Shown piece by piece: positions 60,114 through 64,000 of a stretch of DNA of 64,000 nucleotides. Every line of letters starts with the position of its first letter. Positions within the stretch are counted from its first letter, which is position 1. The position numbers were made by a program, and so were the translations under genes. The notes beneath the pieces were generated by a model, which saw nothing but the letters and a program-made list of their open reading frames with translations, was not told the origin of the DNA and searched no databases. Location of the stretch: contig NC_092866.1 in the NCBI RefSeq assembly GCF_032062135.1, positions 29,742,874 through 29,806,873 of the forward strand, in the 5' to 3' direction. The DNA comes from Pyxicephalus adspersus. Its lineage: Eukaryota; Chordata; Amphibia; Anura; Pyxicephalidae.

Positions 60114-60838
60114 TGTCACAGATCCCTGCAAGACTAAGGGATCTGTGCTGCTGTCTGTGTTACCCACCTTGCATTCCCCTGTGGCCAGCACCAGCTCTGT
60201 TTAGAGATCCCAGTCCCTGCTCACTTCCTGGTCCAGGTCATGTGAATCTCTGTCAGCTGCGCTTTTGCCTCAGAGAACTAGAGTGTTTCGCAGACACACT
60301 CCACCTGCTGGCAAACATGTGAACAGCACCTGAACTGCCTCTTCTCCAGAACTCCCTCTAGTGGTGGGTTAGTATGTCTGCTGGTCACATGACCCCATCC
60401 ATCTCATGACCTTCCCTTTATTAGGAAGTGATTGGCAACAGAAAGTGGTCTGAACAAGGAGTTCCTTTAGGCTCTGTTTCCTGCTATTCCTGTCTGCATC
60501 TCCAGTTGCTAATTTTCTTTGTACCGACTCTGGCTTTGACCCTTGAATACTCCTGCTTGCCGCCTGCCCTGACCTCTGGCTTGTTTGACCACGCTTCTGT
60601 CTCACATTCCGGCAGCTTGCCTGATTCCTGCCTGTCAGCAGTCACTTGCCTCTGCATGCACAGGGGCCGCATCCTGGCAGTTGGTCGCAGTGTAACATCA
60701 TTACCTATTGAGGCTCTGGTGAAGAAGGGGCAGTTGCTTAGAATCTGTGCCCAGCGTTGGTCTCTGCCAACTGAGCTGGTGACATGGTGGGTCCCCCATC
60801 CTGCCTTGCAGCACCAGGACACACGTGTCCATGTGACA
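60114..60838 (+). mobile_element. Ty3/gypsy-type LTR (type C), plus strand
   Basis: It starts TGTCACAGATCCCTGC and ends CCATGTGACA, giving TGTCAC/GTGACA termini. It shares GAACAAGGAGTTCCTTT, GCCTGCCCTGACCTCTGGC and the block around GGGGCCGCATCCTGGCAG with the minus-strand copy at 57587-58158. It is 725 bp long. No clear 5-bp duplication is visible. It has no coding sequence; short open frames across it are in LTR sequence. Confidence 0.78.
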
Positions 60839-62261
60839 GCAGTTGCAGCCCCATCCAAAGTAGGGATGATTTGGGTTGTGCTCCAATAGCGGCAGAGAGG
60901 AAGGAAGGCTGGTTGCTGCAAAGTAATACAGAAGAACATGGACCCGTACTCTAGTTTGGGCAGGGTGATGGTGATTCCACATTCATGCTGCTTCTGGCTC
61001 TGCCAATTGCCCCTGATTAAGGGCGGCAGAGATTATTTGTTCACAAATGTACAGCAACTGGATCTAATCATACACATCCAGATATTGAAAAGCTTAAATG
61101 GCTTAATTTCACCCAAATTTGGAATCAAGTCCCTGTTAACAAATGACTACACTGAAATCAGAAGTACCTTTACACATCCAGATACCTTAAAAAAATTTTG
61201 GGAGAGCAAAATGAACCACAGTGACCAAAATGGCTGTGTGATCCAAATGTGAAATAAAATATTCAATTATAAATGCATCATGTTACTGGAATTAACTGCA
61301 CATATATAATGTAGGTTTCTTTGAAAACTTGAGGGAGCCAAATGAACCATGGTAGCTGGAAACAGCTTTGTGTCACCCAGATGTGCAATCAAATACCACA
61401 AATGTTTACTGGGTGAAACTGAAAAAGAATGCAGACTATGTTGAAATGGTCACAACCTAAGTGCGAAGCCTGCAATTAATAGACGATCACTGCTAGGTTC
61501 AGCACAGGTGTCACTACATAGTAGAGTAGAATAATTGTGCAGTATCTGCTCATCTGCTAGTATATATGCTGAGTAATACAGAAATGACTTGACTAGTATG
61601 AATCAGCAATGATCCAGAGTGAGCCTGTATGCAGTAATCCAGTCATCTTCCAGCCTCCACTGCTGTGAAATCTGGAGCCCTGACATAAAGGCAAAGGCTG
61701 AAATGGAAGCTGAAGTTTGCCTCTGCTTTTTATAGGATCTGGGTGGGAAAAACACCATGCGTTGAAGGTATTCAATTGGACACCTGCCAGGCTGCCAGGG
61801 TTTCTATAGTCCTGTTCCAGAGAAACTGAATTTTTGGCAGGATATCTGTGGTTTACAGATATAGCATAACCAAGCTATTTGTACAATGTTTTGGCCAATT
61901 CATTTACAGTCCAAATCTAAATAGCAACGCAAGTTGTATTTTCTAAGTCTAATAAATCTATTTGTTTCACTGTAATTTTGTGGTCACCTGAGCTGTCTAG
62001 CGGTAGAAAGGTATCATAACATTGTACTGTGTGAAAATATATACAAAGCAACTTCTATTGTATTTATTTTTACTTTGTAAGTAGATGCTGGGCATTCTCA
62101 TAACGAGATACAGTGATAACTTGTGACCTCTAGTAACAACAATGTTAACTGATCTTACTCTAAATAATAATGATTATGGCATAAAAGCTGTAGGTTCATT
62201 CAATCTGAATGTCAATCTCTTCAAAATGATGAGTCAATCGCTTCAAAATTCATAATAAATA
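60839..62261. other. Unassigned sequence with weak internal repetition
   Basis: No gene is recognised. Two loosely similar segments near 61185-61255 and 61325-61395 share GAACCA, AGCAAAATGAACCACAG-like and CCAAATGTG-like phrases, suggesting an old duplication. Nothing else was assigned. Confidence 0.4.
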
Positions 62262-63279
62262 CTTCCGGTTCCTGCGCCTGGTGGGTTAGGAGCGTGGTGG
62301 CGAGTTCGGTCCATTGCAGTCCAGGGCAAAATAAAACCCCCCATAAGCCATTAATCGATGCCTAAAGCAGCCAAGCACGGGAAACAGGATTGTTTCCTGA
62401 TGGGAACTCTGTGGCCTGGTAATAAAACATCTTTTAAAGACAGGGCAGCGCGGCCTCCTAAAATGGCGGGGGCGGAAGTTGGTACACAGTCGGGCGGAGA
62501 AGATTCAGACACGGATTCTAACCAGATTGGTAGGCCTTCGGGACTGGATTGTTTAATCTTGGCAAATGAAGTGACATCTAATTTAAAGGCTGATGGAGAG
62601 GAGAAGTCCTGAAAAACCATCTGTCATCCAATAACGAGCAGTTAACATCACAAACACAAGGCCTACAGGAAATGGAACAACGAATCGACACCCTGGAAAC
62701 AACAATGCAAGCTCAGGAAATCTCCACGGATGGGTCACATAGGCAATAACTAATATAGCTGAAAAAGTGAATGACCTGGAAAACCAATCCAGGAGAAATA
62801 TTCTGCGATTCATCAGGTTGCCGGAATCGGTGAGTGCTAAAGAGCTCAATCACTTATGCACCATTGTTATACCATAATCTTTGGGACTTACTCCTTCCTG
62901 CAAAGTAGAAAGAGTGAACAGATTGGGGCTCCCGTGTAGATACCAATAAAGACAGACTGATTGTTGCTCGCTATTATGACTATCAAGCTGGTCACAAGTT
63001 ACTAGTATTTGCTCACTACTCTGCGGAGTTTACTTGCATCCACAAATCTTTTAATCCGATATGTCAACATTTAGTAGATCAAATTTACTTTAGCATACCC
63101 TGCCAGTTGAGAGTTCACTTTCCTGATGGCACTCAAGCATTATTTACCTCGGCTGAGGGAGGAAAAAGTTTTTTATGGATAGAGATAACAAGATGGCAGA
63201 GTTATCTTCATCCAATATTGGAGGAGAGAATACTCAAATCAGGTTCTCACCTGCTAAAGATAGCACATCATTGTCTATG
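62262..63279 (+). pseudogene. L1-type ORF1 with 5' UTR, interrupted by a solo LTR
   Basis: The ATG at 62358 opens MPKAAKHGKQDCF, and the first frame stays open for 84 residues, including DRAARPPKMAGAEVGTQSGG. After a frame change, a coiled-coil-like MEQRIDTLETTMQAQ is followed by VNDLENQSRRNILRFI-type sequence (near 62770-62815), the conserved start of the L1 ORF1 RRM. RLIVARYYDYQAGHKLLVFA and LRVHFPDGTQALFTSAEGGK represent the C-terminal half of the RRM and the CTD. Stops and frameshifts are present. The solo LTR at 63280 cuts the element. This is a different L1 lineage from the copies at 10066 and 28006. Confidence 0.85.
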
Positions 63280-63988
63280 TGTCACGCTTGCAGTTCTGAA
63301 GCTGGGCGTGCCTCTGTTTCCAAGCTTTATCAATTCCGTTCAATCCGCTGGCCAATCAAAAGATAGCCTCTTGATCAGCCTTGGCTATTTAGCTGGCTCA
63401 TAGACTGCACTTTGTGTTCATTCAACAAGTCTTTCTAGTGCCGAGCTCCCTAGTTCTGTGAACTAGTTTCTGTACACCTGCTGCTTAATCCAGTGTTTCT
63501 TGTGTCCAGCTCATGTGTTAACCCTTCGTTGTCCAGTTTGTTGGTTCCCAGTAAACTTCTCTGTGCTGTTCCTGTGTTCCTGTCTGCCTGTGGATATCCC
63601 TGCATCATCTGTACCTCCTGCTGTTTCCAGTGTCTCCTGTGTTTCCTGTGCCCGCAGTGGCTTCTGTGTCATTGCTGTCTGTCTCCTGAATCTCTGGCTA
63701 TTAACCCCTGGAGTGTAACCTGACCTCTCTTGTTTGCTGCCTGTCTCGACCCTGGCTTTCCATGACTATCCTTCTGCTTAGAAATTTGTTACGGTGCTTT
63801 GCCTACCTTGGTGTGCCCAAGGACCACAACCTCCCAGTAACCAGCAGCGCAACATCTTCACCATCAGAGGCTCTAGAGAAAACCTGGTTACTGCTTAGAC
63901 TCTGCGCCTTGTCTCTTCTCAGGGCGCACACCACCTCCGTGCAATCCATAATGTCCCCTAGTGATCCTGTCTCTCCGAGAGCATGACA
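63280..63988 (+). mobile_element. Complete solo LTR (gypsy type A), 709 bp
   Basis: It begins TGTCACGC and ends GCATGACA, flanked by perfect 5-bp duplications CTATG (63275-63279 and 63989-63993). The sequence is co-linear with the LTR at 44400-45112 and, for its first 160 bases, with the type A LTR at 7528-7692. Since the type A LTR at 6908 carries gypsy integrase sequence, this family is assigned to Ty3/gypsy. It inserted in an L1 and then lost its internal region. Confidence 0.92.
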
Positions 63989-64000
63989 CTATGTAATTTT

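Overview
This window looks like vertebrate nuclear DNA, most probably from an anuran amphibian. It is AT-rich with (TA)n tracts. It holds decayed L1-type, L2-type and CR1-type retrotransposons, a tRNA-derived SINE with a V-SINE-like core, several Ty3/gypsy-type LTRs, and hAT, Tc1/mariner, piggyBac-like and Helitron DNA transposons. The frog assignment rests on this mixture and on repeat tails I recognise from frog genomes, so it is an inference. Nothing bacterial, plasmid or phage was seen: no operons, no rRNA genes and no CRISPR array.

Only one stretch looks like a cellular gene: a short minus-strand exon at 53013-53093. It encodes the first 27 residues of a cornichon family protein, closest to CNIH2 (an AMPA-receptor auxiliary subunit and ER cargo receptor), and ends at an intact GTGAGT splice donor. 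No other exon of this gene was found in the window. The sequence to its left (53012 downward) would then be intron 1, or at least transcribed sequence, and the whole repeat landscape would lie in or next to this gene.

Layout. 1-9690: AT-rich sequence with a GC-rich MITE (one copy cut by the window start, one complete at 8452-8790), a decayed L1 ORF2 lacking its reverse transcriptase core (2645-4510), an LTR (4515-5012), a SINE (6245-6575), and one LTR nested in another that also carries a gypsy integrase fragment (6908-7890). 9690-38236: one minus-strand L1, dismembered by three later insertions. These are a plus-strand L1 of related type (10007-16864), a 6.7-kb hAT element (19277-26008), and an inverted-repeat element (29278-38113) that itself contains Helitrons and a third L1 (32514-38072). 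The first two junctions and the inner L1 are supported by target-site duplications, and host L1 protein homology resumes across the breaks. 38470-46355: a CR1 fragment, a hAT MITE, an L1 scrap, a striking 25-bp inverted repeat and a gypsy-type LTR. 46356-50096: a piggyBac-like MITE and a Tc1/mariner element carrying two further insertions. 50098-53093: the putative CNIH2 intron 1, with two adjacent RFX-type X-box motifs, and exon 1. 53094-64000: mostly unassigned upstream sequence, a TIR element, two L2 fragments, four LTRs, and an L1 ORF1 interrupted by a complete solo LTR with a perfect 5-bp duplication.

The transposon genes are all broken by stops and frameshifts, and none looks able to make a full-length protein. 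The main value of the window is as a layered record of insertions whose order can be read directly.
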